Shown piece after piece: positions 1-9,273 of a stretch of 64,000 nt of DNA. A model generated the notes under the pieces. That model ran no database searches. It saw nothing but the letters and a program-made list of their open reading frames with translations, and was not told the origin of the DNA. Each line of letters begins with the position of its first letter. Positions within the stretch are counted from its first letter, which is position 1. A program made the position numbers and the translations under genes. This DNA is from JBHJGM01 sp050331815 (GTDB lineage: Bacteria > Verrucomicrobiota > Verrucomicrobiia > Opitutales > JBHJGM01). Where the stretch lies: NCBI GenBank assembly GCA_050331815.1, contig JBHJGM010000004.1:1-64000 (forward strand), read 5' to 3'.

Positions 1-1
1 T

Positions 2-1405
<1,404 letters not shown>

Positions 1406-1434
1406 TCGCTGAGACTCCGCGAGGGTAACGCCGC

Positions 1435-2340
1435 TTAATTGATTCGCCACTGCATGTGGCGGGCGAGGGCGATGAGCAGGGTGTTGTTGCCGCCGATTTG
1501 CTCGAAGGCGGTGATGGCCGCCTCTGTGTGGGCGTGCGCTTTTTCACGCGAGGCCTCCAGGCCGAAGAGCGCCGGGTAGGTCATCTTGTGGTTGTTTTCG
1601 TCCTGGCCGACGCCTTTGCCGAGGGTGGCCGCGTCGGTCGTCACGTCCAGGATGTCGTCGATGATCTGAAAGGCCATGCCCAGGTGCAGGCCGGCGTCAG
1701 CCATCAAGGCCAGGCGCTGCGCGTCGCCTTTGCTGGAGAGCATCAACCCCATCCGCAGGCAGGCGGTCAGCAGCGCGGCGGTCTTGTTACGGTGGATGAA
1801 CTCGAGGGCGTCCGGGGTGGGTTCGCACTTTTCGCCGAGAAGGTCCTCCATCTGTCCCCCGACGAGTTTCTGGCTGCCGGAGGCCGAACCCAGTTCCGCC
1901 ACCAGGTGCCCGGCGACTTCGCCCTGGTACTCGCGGCCCAGCAGCTCGAAGGCAAAGGTCAGCAGCGCATCGCCGGCGAGCAGGGCGGTCTCCTCGTCAA
2001 AGGCGACGTGGCAGGTCGGCTGGCCGCGACGCAGGTCGCTGTTGTCCATGCAGGGCAGGTCGTCGTGGATAAGGCTGTAGGTGTGCAGGCACTCCACCGC
2101 AACGGCCGCCGGCAACGGATCGCGGCTGGAGGGAAAGAGGTTGTGCGCGGCCACCAGCAGGATGGGCCGCAGGCGCTTGCCACCGGCTTCCAGGCTGTGA
2201 CGCATGGCGCGGTGCAGACGCTCGGGACGCGTGCCCGGCGCGGGGACGAGGCGGTCCATGGCGTCTTCAACGCGGGCGCGCAAGGTCTTTAGCGTTGCTT
2301 CCAGCTCGGTTGTTCCGGTAGGGGGGCTCGCATCATTCAT
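1435..2340 (-). CDS. ispA: Polyprenyl diphosphate synthase (farnesyl/geranylgeranyl type)
   Basis: Short-chain trans-isoprenyl diphosphate synthase, condensing IPP with allylic diphosphates in the cytoplasm; the product feeds quinone side chains and undecaprenyl synthesis. About 301 aa, normal for the family. The first Asp-rich motif DDLPCMDNSDLRRG and the second, DDILD, are both present, as is the GGKRLRP substrate motif. I chose the ATG at 2340 because it gives the usual N-terminus (MNDASPPTG); in-frame ATGs at 2361, 2370 and 2454 would lengthen it without family support. The chosen start overlaps the start codon of the divergent gene at 2339. Exact chain length is not readable from sequence. 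Confidence 0.9.
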   Translation of the reverse strand: MNDASPPTGTTELEATLKTLRARVEDAMDRLVPAPGTRPERLHRAMRHSLEAGGKRLRPILLVAAHNLFPSSRDPLPAAVAVECLHTYSLIHDDLPCMDNSDLRRGQPTCHVAFDEETALLAGDALLTFAFELLGREYQGEVAGHLVAELGSASGSQKLVGGQMEDLLGEKCEPTPDALEFIHRNKTAALLTACLRMGLMLSSKGDAQRLALMADAGLHLGMAFQIIDDILDVTTDAATLGKGVGQDENNHKMTYPALFGLEASREKAHAHTEAAITAFEQIGGNNTLLIALARHMQWRIN

Positions 2341-2971
2341 GAGCGAGGTCTGGGGGCGCATACTATCCATCGTCGAAGCTATTCGGCGGGATCCAGGTTG
2401 GATGCCTAAGGTGCTACTGGGATGTCTGTTATCATTCGTGCCCTTCGTCAACATCTTCTCCCTGGGCTACCTCTACCGCTACTTCGGGCGGGCCCGCCGT
2501 TTGGGCCAGTGGAAGCTGCCGCCTTGGGACGATTGGGAACGTCTTCTCATCAACGGGCTGTACTTTCTGGCCATCTGGATCGCTTACGGCTGGCTGCCGG
2601 TGCTGGTGGCTTCACTGCTGGCCGGTCTGCTGGATTTCCTTACCGGCGGCTGGTTTGCTTTGTTGTGGGCGGTGCTGGTCTGGGTGGTTTTCGCCGTCAG
2701 CCTGGCCGCTACCGCAGCCGCACTATGGCGCTTTCAGGAAAACGACCGCCGCTGGCAGACGCTCCTGCAGGTCGAGGCGATTCTGCGGCTGATGGCGCGC
2801 GAGTGGAAACTCATGCTCGGTCCCACGCTGGCCTTCGCCGCCTTGCTGATGCTGCTGGCCCCGCTGTATGGGATCGTCGCTTTTGCCGGCGGGACGCTTT
2901 ACCTCGGCCTGGCCGCGACCATTTTTGCGCGTGGACCCTATGGCGCGGACACCTACTCAATGGTAAATTAA
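2339..2971 (+). CDS. DUF4013-family membrane protein
   Basis: Integral membrane protein of about 210 aa resembling DUF4013. It has the family's pattern: an N-terminal DPGW segment, a hydrophobic stretch ending SLGYLYRYF, then a WDDW motif followed by long hydrophobic segments (about four or five helices). Function is unknown for the family. I chose ATG 2339 because it retains DPGW; the longer frame from 2204 runs antisense through ispA and is implausible. A G-rich stretch lies about 12-18 nt upstream. It is followed after 9 bp by the FmdB-type gene, so they are probably co-transcribed. Confidence 0.75.
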   Translation: MSEVWGRILSIVEAIRRDPGWMPKVLLGCLLSFVPFVNIFSLGYLYRYFGRARRLGQWKLPPWDDWERLLINGLYFLAIWIAYGWLPVLVASLLAGLLDFLTGGWFALLWAVLVWVVFAVSLAATAAALWRFQENDRRWQTLLQVEAILRLMAREWKLMLGPTLAFAALLMLLAPLYGIVAFAGGTLYLGLAATIFARGPYGADTYSMVN

Positions 2972-2980
2972 CGATTTTGT

Positions 2981-3280
2981 ATGCCGACTTACGAATACCA
3001 GTGCAAACGCTGCGGCCACGAGTTTGAGACTTTTCAGTCGATCTCGGCGGCGCCCCTCAAGAAATGTCCTGCTTGCGGGAAAATGAGCCTGCAACGGCTG
3101 ATCTCGGCCGGAGCGGGGATCATCTTCAAAGGGGGTGGCTTTTACGAGACTGACTACAAGCGCGCCGGCTCGAACAAATCCGAGGGCGAGTCCACAAGCG
3201 CAAAAAGCGCCGAGGGCTCCAAGGCGGGCTCTGGCAGCGGTGAAACAAAGAAATCGGAGACGAAAAAGTCCGAAACATAG
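2981..3280 (+). CDS. FmdB-family zinc ribbon protein
   Basis: Small protein (99 aa) with the FmdB zinc-ribbon fold: it opens MPTYEYQCKRCGHEFE and carries a second CPACGK knuckle, giving a CxxC...CxxC metal site. It continues to the usual FKGGGFYETDY motif and ends in a Lys/Ser/Glu-rich tail with repeated ETKKSET. The family is thought to be regulatory or RNA/DNA-associated but has no agreed biochemical role. It starts 9 bp after the DUF4013 gene and ends 11 bp before the next gene, so all three probably form one transcript. Confidence 0.88.
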   Translation: MPTYEYQCKRCGHEFETFQSISAAPLKKCPACGKMSLQRLISAGAGIIFKGGGFYETDYKRAGSNKSEGESTSAKSAEGSKAGSGSGETKKSETKKSET

Positions 3281-3291
3281 AAAGCAGACTG

Positions 3292-3939
3292 ATGGCCCAC
3301 AAAAGCAGCCCGTCCAACCTCGCTTTGGCCCTGACGCCGTTTCTGACGGCGATTTTTGGCGTCTCCACGGGCGCCAGCCTCGGGGTGGTCCACCTGGCTT
3401 CAATTCCGATCGAAGAAGTCCAATCGATTCCCGAGGATGCCGCGCCGGGTCAGATTTTTCTGCTGGAAACCCCGCGCACCGGCTTCAGCTGGGACGTGCG
3501 CGAGGAAGAATTTTTGGGCCTCGAGGCGGGCGTGGTGCGCATCGTCGAGGGTGAGCTCAATTCCTGGCTCTCGGCCCGCCTGCGCGAAGCCAAGGCCAGC
3601 CCGGACGCTTTCCTGCGCATGGTTTCCCTGCCGGTCGTCCGTATCGAAGGCCAGCGCCTGCATGTGGCGGTCAAGCTCGGCATCGACACCGGAGCCGGCG
3701 GCGGAGAAACCTGGCTGCAACTCGAAGGCGAATTTGAAAACAGCGCAGATGGGCCACGCTTCCTGGCCGACGGCGGTTCGCTCGGTTCAGGCCGACTGCC
3801 CGGGCCCATCGCCCAGAGCCTGCTGGCCATGGCGGTGGCCGAGCCGCTCAAAGGCGATTCGGTCAAGCCCGTGCTCGAAGCTTGGGATAAGGTGAAGGAG
3901 ATTCAGGTCGAGGACGGCGCACTGGTGCTGCTCCGCTGA
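3292..3939 (+). CDS. Unrecognised envelope-associated protein
   Basis: 215-aa protein I do not recognise. Residues about 9-35 are hydrophobic (an uncleaved signal-anchor is likely). The rest is soluble, with alternating short hydrophobic strands and Glu/Gly-rich turns; segments such as RLHVAVKLGIDTGAGGGETW suggest a beta-rich fold, as in lipid- or OB-type envelope domains, but that is guesswork. It lies 11 bp after the FmdB-type gene and reads as the third member of that unit. Codon use matches its neighbours. Confidence 0.75.
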   Translation: MAHKSSPSNLALALTPFLTAIFGVSTGASLGVVHLASIPIEEVQSIPEDAAPGQIFLLETPRTGFSWDVREEEFLGLEAGVVRIVEGELNSWLSARLREAKASPDAFLRMVSLPVVRIEGQRLHVAVKLGIDTGAGGGETWLQLEGEFENSADGPRFLADGGSLGSGRLPGPIAQSLLAMAVAEPLKGDSVKPVLEAWDKVKEIQVEDGALVLLR

Positions 3940-3998
3940 GCTGGTGCTGCTTCCGAATTGCCCTTGATCCCCGGGCCTCCGCCGCGCAGAACGACTGC

Positions 3999-5243
3999 AT
4001 GGTGGCAGGCACAGCGCAACGTGTCGGCTCTGGCGGGGCCGGTTTTTTTTGCTTGCTGCTGGTGCTTGGCGGCTGCCTGACGGCAGCGGGACAAGTTCCT
4101 CGCCTGGAACCTCGCCCACCGCCCCCTTCCCAAAGTGAAGCCGCCGCCGAAGACGGGACCCCCGCGCCGAAGGCCGCCGCCCGAACGCGGTTCGCCGAGG
4201 ACGACTGGTTTTTGATCGTGGCCGAAGAGCCGCTGACCGTTGGCGTACTGCTGGAGATTGGACAGGCAGCGGTTGCGGTACTCCAGCGCGACTGGGCTGT
4301 CGAGGCGGCTGCAACGCGCCAGACCATTGTACGCGTGGTGCGTACCCGGCCGGCGGGCGAGGGCGAAGCCCCTTACCTGTTGGGCACCGCGGCCGGCGGG
4401 CAAGTGACCGTATCACTGCGTTGGCACGCTCAGGCCCCTTTTGAAGATATCGTCGAGGGCATCAGTCTGGGTTTGCTGACGTCGGTCCGCGCGTCTGCCG
4501 CCCTCGAAGAGCCCGCGTCGATTCCGTATTGGCTGGTGCGCGCCTTTGCGATGGAAGTGCAGACCGACTTGCAGCCATTGCGTCGCCGGTACTTTGCCCG
4601 CGAGGCGCTGGCCATGGATGTGCCCACCTTGGAAGCGGTGGTGCAGGCGCCGGCTGCGTTCAATCCGGAAGGGCGCACGCTGTCGTTGGCCAGCTACTGG
4701 CTGCTCCAGGCACTGGAAGCCGAAAGTGGGAGCCGTTCGCGCTACCTGGAGTTGTTGCGCTCGCTCATTTCGGTTGATGATGCCTTGGCCGTGCTCGAAG
4801 AGGCTTTTCCCGAGTTGATGGGCAGCACGGCCCAGCGCGAGCTCTGGTGGGTCGTGCGCTTTCACGAGCAAACGCGTTCGCGGTTGGGACCGATTCTCGA
4901 TCTGGAACGCTCGCGGCAGCGTATCGAGCAACTGGCCTTGCTGCGCGCCCGCGTGGCCGAGGCCGAGCGTGAATTCGCTCCGGAGGACCTCTGGATTGCC
5001 CGGGAGGCACCGGCCTTGCGCCTGGCCGTGGCTCAGCGCTTGCGGGAGGTCAAGGTGGAGGTGCCGCGGATCAATCCGGCCTACCACAACGCCTTGCTGA
5101 GTCTGGGTGCTGTCTACGAGTTGATTTTGCAGGAAGACCCGGACTGGGAGGACTTCGCCAGCGCGCTGACGCTCTGGCGGGAGGAAAAACGCTACGCCAG
5201 CCGGCTGCAGGCCGACGTCCAGGAGTTGCTCAACCGCCGTTGA
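3999..5243 (+). CDS. Unrecognised secreted protein or lipoprotein
   Basis: 414-aa protein with an N-terminal hydrophobic segment FFCLLLVLGGCLTAAG. The LGGC reads as an acceptable lipobox, so it may be a lipoprotein; otherwise the signal would be cleaved near AAG-Q. A Pro/Ala-rich linker (about residues 35-60) precedes a largely helical domain. The placement of YWLVRAFAMEVQTD after an 'ediveg' helix recalls gluzincin-like secreted peptidase folds, but no HExxH zinc motif is present, so I assign no activity. Ends 3 bp before the stop of the convergent gene at 5247. Confidence 0.72.
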   Translation: MVAGTAQRVGSGGAGFFCLLLVLGGCLTAAGQVPRLEPRPPPPSQSEAAAEDGTPAPKAAARTRFAEDDWFLIVAEEPLTVGVLLEIGQAAVAVLQRDWAVEAAATRQTIVRVVRTRPAGEGEAPYLLGTAAGGQVTVSLRWHAQAPFEDIVEGISLGLLTSVRASAALEEPASIPYWLVRAFAMEVQTDLQPLRRRYFAREALAMDVPTLEAVVQAPAAFNPEGRTLSLASYWLLQALEAESGSRSRYLELLRSLISVDDALAVLEEAFPELMGSTAQRELWWVVRFHEQTRSRLGPILDLERSRQRIEQLALLRARVAEAEREFAPEDLWIAREAPALRLAVAQRLREVKVEVPRINPAYHNALLSLGAVYELILQEDPDWEDFASALTLWREEKRYASRLQADVQELLNRR

Positions 5244-5246
5244 GGC

Positions 5247-7007
5247 TTACTCCTCGGCAAACACGATATCCGGGTCGAAGGTCACCATCAGCCGGTATTG
5301 CTGACCGGGCCGCATAATGAGCGGGTGATCCCGCCGCAGCACCTGCAGGTAATGGATGTTCCCGTAGTAGGTGCGGTAGCTGAGGTCGTCCGTAACGGGC
5401 TCAGGCTGCGACCAGACCGCGTGGAAGTCGTCCTTCTCCACGGAGATGCCGAGGCTGTCGGGACCGGTTTTGAAAGTGGTGGCGAAGCGAAAACGATCGT
5501 GCGGCGCGGCCAGCGCCACGACGTAGCGCATCTGCTCCATCTGCACCTGATTCTTTACCTGAAAAAGAAATTCGCTGGTCACCTTCTTGCCGGTGAAGGT
5601 CCAGTTGACCTTGCAGGAGCCGACGTTGCTGAGGAACTTCTCGCGGGTGGTGATCAGGTCGGGCTGTTCGTAGCGGAAGTAAAAGGACTTGCGCAGGCCC
5701 ATCCCCGTAACGCAGCGCTTGCCGTAAAAGCAGGGCACCACCTTGTGCTCTCCAAAGGTGAGTTCGGGCACCATGATCGGCACGTACCGCTCCACCGGCC
5801 AATCGAAGATGCCGGGGCTGTGCGGAAAGGCCAGCGAGTCGCTGCTTTCGCCCTTACCGTGCTGGCTGACCAGCGGGATCTGCACGTGCAGGCCGCTGTT
5901 GGCATCCTGATAAATAAACAGGCCCTGCTCTTTGCGGTGCGACTTGTCGAAGATAACGAAACGGGTGGTCGTTTTGCCGGGGGTCGGCGTGTTGGTCATC
6001 TCCCCGCCGATGGAGCGGGCCAGGCGCGACCACTGGCAGAGGTAACGCGCGGCGTCAAAGTTGGCCATGCGCGTGGTGTGGTTGGGGCCGGTGTTGCGTT
6101 CGTGATCGCGAATCACCACACAGCCCTGCTCCTGGTCGATGTAGGTAGCGAAAAAGAAGTAGAACAACCTCCGGAAGAGCTCGGTGTAGCGTTCCTTCTG
6201 TTCCTGGGTAAACCAGCCGTCACGCATCGCCTGCAGCACGATGCTGATGCAGTGCATTTGCCCGTAGGCACCGATGCCGCGCCCGTAGCTCCAGCCCAAG
6301 CCGTCCGAGCGGACGATGTCGGGGATCATCTTGATGTATTTCTCGGCGTGGGTGCGCAGGCTGGGGAGCTTGCGCTCGCGCAAGTGAATGTTCGCGTGCA
6401 GTTGCAGCGCCTGCCGGATGAAGATGAAGCTCAACACCCCGTAAATGTCGAAAACGCCACCGAAGCCCTCGGGCCCGTCGTCCACGAAGCCCGCGCTGCT
6501 GTGCGCGCGGATGCGCTCGAGAAAGGCATCGATCAGCTTGCCGGTCTCGTCTTTTTTGGAGAGGCCCATGCTGAAGCGCGCCACCGCCTTGGCGATGTTG
6601 AAGGCCTGCAGGTGATTGTCGTAATCGGTGCGTGCAAGCAGGCGACGGTCGAGCTCCTCGCGCGTCTCGTCCAGCAGGCGTTCCCAGACGGCGTTGCGAT
6701 CCTTGGCCGGGCCAAAAGAGAGCAGCCCCAGCGCACTGTAGGCGAGTCCGTTTTCGGCTTCCTCCTGGGTAAAGGCCTGGGCCGTGATGCAGCGCGCGGT
6801 CAGGTCGATCAGGTCGTGGCCGCCGAGGGAGGTCTCTTGCGTAGCACGGTAGTATTCCCCGATGGCCAGGGCCACGTGGCCAGGTTCATCCATGCGGCTG
6901 GTCTCGCCTTGCGTCGGCGTGATCGTGCCGTCTTCGTTAATCGCGTCCAGATTCTGCCCCAAGAGCGTGGCGGCAATATCCAGACACTGGTCGGCGAAAT
7001 TCTGCAT
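5247..7007 (-). CDS. Unrecognised 586-aa protein, possible alpha-toroid fold
   Basis: Large cytoplasmic protein (no signal, no membrane segment) that I do not recognise. The first 330 residues are helix-rich with regularly spaced aromatic/Gly motifs (GFVDDGPEGFGGVFDIYG, SDGLGWSYGRGIGAYGQMHC), as in alpha/alpha-toroid carbohydrate-active proteins. The last 250 residues look beta-rich (RFVIFDKSH, QGLFIYQDANSGLHVQIPL), like the beta-sandwich that follows such toroids in polysaccharide lyases and hydrolases. That two-part architecture is inference; no catalytic motif can be named. It lies 89 bp downstream of rho on the same strand and may be in its transcript. Confidence 0.75.
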   Translation of the reverse strand: MQNFADQCLDIAATLLGQNLDAINEDGTITPTQGETSRMDEPGHVALAIGEYYRATQETSLGGHDLIDLTARCITAQAFTQEEAENGLAYSALGLLSFGPAKDRNAVWERLLDETREELDRRLLARTDYDNHLQAFNIAKAVARFSMGLSKKDETGKLIDAFLERIRAHSSAGFVDDGPEGFGGVFDIYGVLSFIFIRQALQLHANIHLRERKLPSLRTHAEKYIKMIPDIVRSDGLGWSYGRGIGAYGQMHCISIVLQAMRDGWFTQEQKERYTELFRRLFYFFFATYIDQEQGCVVIRDHERNTGPNHTTRMANFDAARYLCQWSRLARSIGGEMTNTPTPGKTTTRFVIFDKSHRKEQGLFIYQDANSGLHVQIPLVSQHGKGESSDSLAFPHSPGIFDWPVERYVPIMVPELTFGEHKVVPCFYGKRCVTGMGLRKSFYFRYEQPDLITTREKFLSNVGSCKVNWTFTGKKVTSEFLFQVKNQVQMEQMRYVVALAAPHDRFRFATTFKTGPDSLGISVEKDDFHAVWSQPEPVTDDLSYRTYYGNIHYLQVLRRDHPLIMRPGQQYRLMVTFDPDIVFAEE

Positions 7008-7096
7008 TTACAGCGGGCGGGCGGTTTACACGGAGCCAAGTCAGGTGGGAGACTCCTTGGGGAAACCGTTTGTGTTGCGCTCGCTGTGCGCGGTTG

Positions 7097-8233
7097 TCAA
7101 CCGCTAATCAGACGTAGGAACTCACCATTGTTCTTCGTCTGCGAAAGGCGCTCTATCATTGTCTCGGCGGCGTCCTCGATCTTGGCCGAAGCCATCGCCC
7201 GACGCAGGAACCGCGCGCCTTCCAGCGCGTCCGCGCTCAGAATCAGTTCCTCCTTGCGCGTACCTGACGAATTCAGATTGATCGCCGGCCAAATCCGTAA
7301 CTCGGCAACCTTGCGATCGAGCACCATCTCCATGTTGCCAGTGCCCTTGAACTCTTGGAAAATGAGTTCGTCCATTTTGCTGCCGGTTTCGATCAGCGCT
7401 GAAGCCACGATGGTCAGGCTGCCAGCCTCCTCGGTGTTACGCGCGGAGGAAAAAAGCTGCCGGGGCTTCTCCAGAGCGCGCACATCCAGACCGCCGGTCA
7501 TGGTCTTGCCGCTGTTGGAGCGCGCCGCGTTGTAGGCCCGCGCCAGGCGCGTGATCGAATCCAGCAGCAGCACGACATCCTTGCCGACCTCCACCAGGTT
7601 CCGCGCGCGGTCGATGGCGATGTCGGCGATGCGGATGTGGCTGTCGAGGTTTTCGTCGTTGGAGGAGGCAAATATCTCGGCGTCCACGTTGCGGCGAAAA
7701 TCGGTGACCTCCTCCGGACGTTCATCCACCAGCAGCACCATGACGTGGCACTCGGGATGATTGCTGCGCACGCCAAAGGCCACGTCTTGCAGCAGGGTGG
7801 TCTTCCCGGTGCGCGGCGGCGCCACGATCAGCCCGCGCTGGCCCTTGCCGATAGGGCAGAACAAATCCATAACGCGCGTGGTCATGCGACCGTCGTCGGT
7901 TTCCAGGTGCAGTTGTTCGTCGGGTGCGACGGTGGTCAGCTGCTGAAAGCCAAAACATTTGCGACGCTCGTCCACGCTCAGGCCGTCGATCAGGTCGATG
8001 TAGCGGACCTTCGGGTTGGGGTAACGGTCGTCGTGCAGCGCATTTGCGGTGATCTGCTGGCCGCGCTTGAGCTTGAAGCGACGCACCAGTTCGCGCGGGA
8101 CGAACGGGTCGGTGGGCCGGGTTTTGCCGTGACGCGCGGGGTCGAGCAGTTGGCCCGCCTTGTTGTTGGTGGGTTCAAAGATGCCTTCAACGGTGATCGT
8201 CTTTTCGGCGACCTCGGTATTGGTCTGACTCAT
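7097..8233 (-). CDS. rho: Transcription termination factor Rho, short divergent N-terminus
   Basis: RNA-dependent helicase/translocase that terminates transcription. 378 aa against about 420 in E. coli. The ATPase core is canonical: KGQRGLIVAPPRTGKTTLLQ P-loop, VLLLDSITRLARAYN, the Q-loop TGGLD, R-loop NTEEAGSLT and the SGTRKEELIL segment near the arginine finger. The N-terminus is unusual: the usual helical bundle is absent, and where the RNA-binding fold normally carries GFGFLR this protein reads NNKAGQLLDP, although the following VPRELVRRFKLKRGQ region aligns. It is divergent from the pseudopilin operon across a 420-bp gap that contains candidate RNA structures. Confidence 0.96.
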   Translation of the reverse strand: MSQTNTEVAEKTITVEGIFEPTNNKAGQLLDPARHGKTRPTDPFVPRELVRRFKLKRGQQITANALHDDRYPNPKVRYIDLIDGLSVDERRKCFGFQQLTTVAPDEQLHLETDDGRMTTRVMDLFCPIGKGQRGLIVAPPRTGKTTLLQDVAFGVRSNHPECHVMVLLVDERPEEVTDFRRNVDAEIFASSNDENLDSHIRIADIAIDRARNLVEVGKDVVLLLDSITRLARAYNAARSNSGKTMTGGLDVRALEKPRQLFSSARNTEEAGSLTIVASALIETGSKMDELIFQEFKGTGNMEMVLDRKVAELRIWPAINLNSSGTRKEELILSADALEGARFLRRAMASAKIEDAAETMIERLSQTKNNGEFLRLISG

Positions 8234-8369
8234 ATTCGGGGTGCCCCCCCTGCGAAGGGGAGCCTCAGGCGCCTAGGGCGCGGGTGTTTCGGCAGAAGGG
8301 CTTTCGAAGCAAGCCTGGATGCAGTAACGTCTCAGGAACGCGAAATAACAGGTGCGCAAAATGGGGCCA

Positions 8370-8448
8370 GCCCGAGCACACAGCGACTTAAACAGTCGTT
8401 TGATTTGCGAGCGCTTTCTCAATTGACTGACGAACAGTCAGCTCGGGC
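8370..8448 (-). ncRNA. Cloverleaf-like structured element in the probable rho leader
   Basis: A perfect 8-bp outer stem, GCCCGAGC (8370-8377) with GCTCGGGC (8441-8448), encloses two more perfect inverted repeats: CGACT/AGTCG around a 5-nt loop (8384-8398, extendable by an A-U and a G-U pair) and TGACTG/CAGTCA around ACGAA (8424-8440). A weaker hairpin can form at 8405-8422. Lying 137-215 nt upstream of rho, it could be part of an autoregulatory leader. It is symmetric, so strand is uncertain. It lacks a tRNA T-loop consensus. Structure is read by eye; function is inference. Confidence 0.35.
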
Positions 8449-8573
8449 AGCGCCCAGCGAGGAAAACTCCTGTAAGAAAAGCTCGCCGCCCACCTAGGCG
8501 CAAGTCTTTTCTCATGGGCACCCAGGTCGCGGCAGCATCCGCATTTCATTAATTCGACCGTGCAACGCACCCG

Positions 8574-8601
8574 TTGAAGCGCTATTTCCTCATTGTAAAA
8601 T
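8574..8601 (+). promoter_or_regulatory. Candidate sigma70-type promoter for the pseudopilin operon
   Basis: TTGAAG (8574-8579) and TAAAAT (8596-8601), separated by 16 bp, match the -35 and -10 consensus at 4/6 and 5/6. They would give a leader of about 45 nt before the ATG at 8654. No other pair in this gap fits as well on the plus strand. Confidence 0.4.
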
Positions 8602-8653
8602 CCAGTGCTATCCCGCAATTGCATCTGGTTCATTCACATAGAGTTTCGTTGTT

Positions 8654-9238
8654 ATGTCCCAAGTATCCAAACGTTTTTCACGCCCTGGCCAGCATCGCCA
8701 CGGCTTCACCCTGATCGAAATGATGGTGGTGATGGGCATTATCGTCGGCCTTGCCGCTCTGACACTGGGCGTCAAGCAGTACCTCGATGAGCGCGCAGCC
8801 ATCAGCCAGACTCAGATGGAAGTCAACACCATCGCGGCAGCCCTGGAGGACTTCAAAAAGACTTACGGAGACTATCCGTTGGTCGGCCAAGCCGCCGGTT
8901 TTATGTTCCGCACGCTCACCGGACGGACGGTAATGAAACGCGAAAACGACACGATCAGGCTGGTTGCTGTAGAATCAGAAGATGATTGGCGCGGCTTCAT
9001 CGATACCACCCAGATGACGCTAGACAATGACGAAAGTCCCAGCTTCTTCATCGACGCCTGGGGCAACCCCTACGTCTACCAGTATAAGAACGTGGTAGAT
9101 GTCGATCCTTCGAGCCCCAGCACTAGTGGTCCCAGGATGTACACACTCTTTTCCAGAGGCCCTGACGGTGAAGCGGGCAACATCAGCGGCACCGATGCGC
9201 AGCAGGCACAGGCTCGTGACAATATCTATCCGCGCTAA
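8654..9238 (+). CDS. Type II secretion pseudopilin, GspG type
   Basis: Major pseudopilin-like protein, 194 aa. A short basic leader ends at the prepilin peptidase site G-FTLIEMMVVMGIIVG, with the invariant Glu at +5, followed by the hydrophobic N-terminal helix. The C-terminal part has the GspG hallmark: AWGNPYVYQY and then YTLFSRGPDGEAG, the region that binds calcium in characterised GspG proteins. It would be processed in the inner membrane and assembled into a periplasmic pseudopilus. It is first of five co-directional pseudopilin genes with gaps of 17-40 bp, clearly an operon. Codon use is more AT-rich than in rho or menA. Confidence 0.92.
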   Translation: MSQVSKRFSRPGQHRHGFTLIEMMVVMGIIVGLAALTLGVKQYLDERAAISQTQMEVNTIAAALEDFKKTYGDYPLVGQAAGFMFRTLTGRTVMKRENDTIRLVAVESEDDWRGFIDTTQMTLDNDESPSFFIDAWGNPYVYQYKNVVDVDPSSPSTSGPRMYTLFSRGPDGEAGNISGTDAQQAQARDNIYPR

Positions 9239-9273
9239 CCCTTTCCCCTTGTAAATTCCGAATCCATTTTCCC

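Larger units (their letters stand above)
8234..8653. other. 420-bp intergenic region between divergent rho and pseudopilin operon
   Basis: No open reading frame here looks like a gene. The region holds (i) a nested inverted-repeat structure at 8370-8448 listed separately, (ii) a second hairpin at 8475-8512 with a 7-bp A/T-rich outer stem (AGAAAAG/CTTTTCT) and a 4-bp inner stem (CGCC/GGCG), which on the minus strand ends in a T-rich run and so could act as a terminator or attenuator in the rho leader, and (iii) a candidate promoter for the pseudopilin operon at 8574-8601. Confidence 0.6.

Noticed and set aside
2204..2338. N-terminal extension of the DUF4013 protein
   Set aside because: The extra 45 residues are Arg/Ser/Ala-rich antisense translation of ispA and precede the conserved part.
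7090..7104. 15-bp palindrome GCGGTTGTCAACCGC across the rho stop codon
   Set aside because: The loop would be only one base, so it is a poor RNA hairpin, and no T-run follows. It may be a chance or a protein site; no support.
5298..7535. A 745-aa plus-strand open frame over the 586-aa gene and rho
   Set aside because: It is the antisense shadow of high-GC genes; rho is certain on the opposite strand and the translation has no recognisable motif.
8370..8448. Possible tRNA
   Set aside because: The outer stem and three hairpins give a cloverleaf outline, but neither strand has a T-loop GTTCRANNC, a D-loop GG pair or a sensible anticodon arm.
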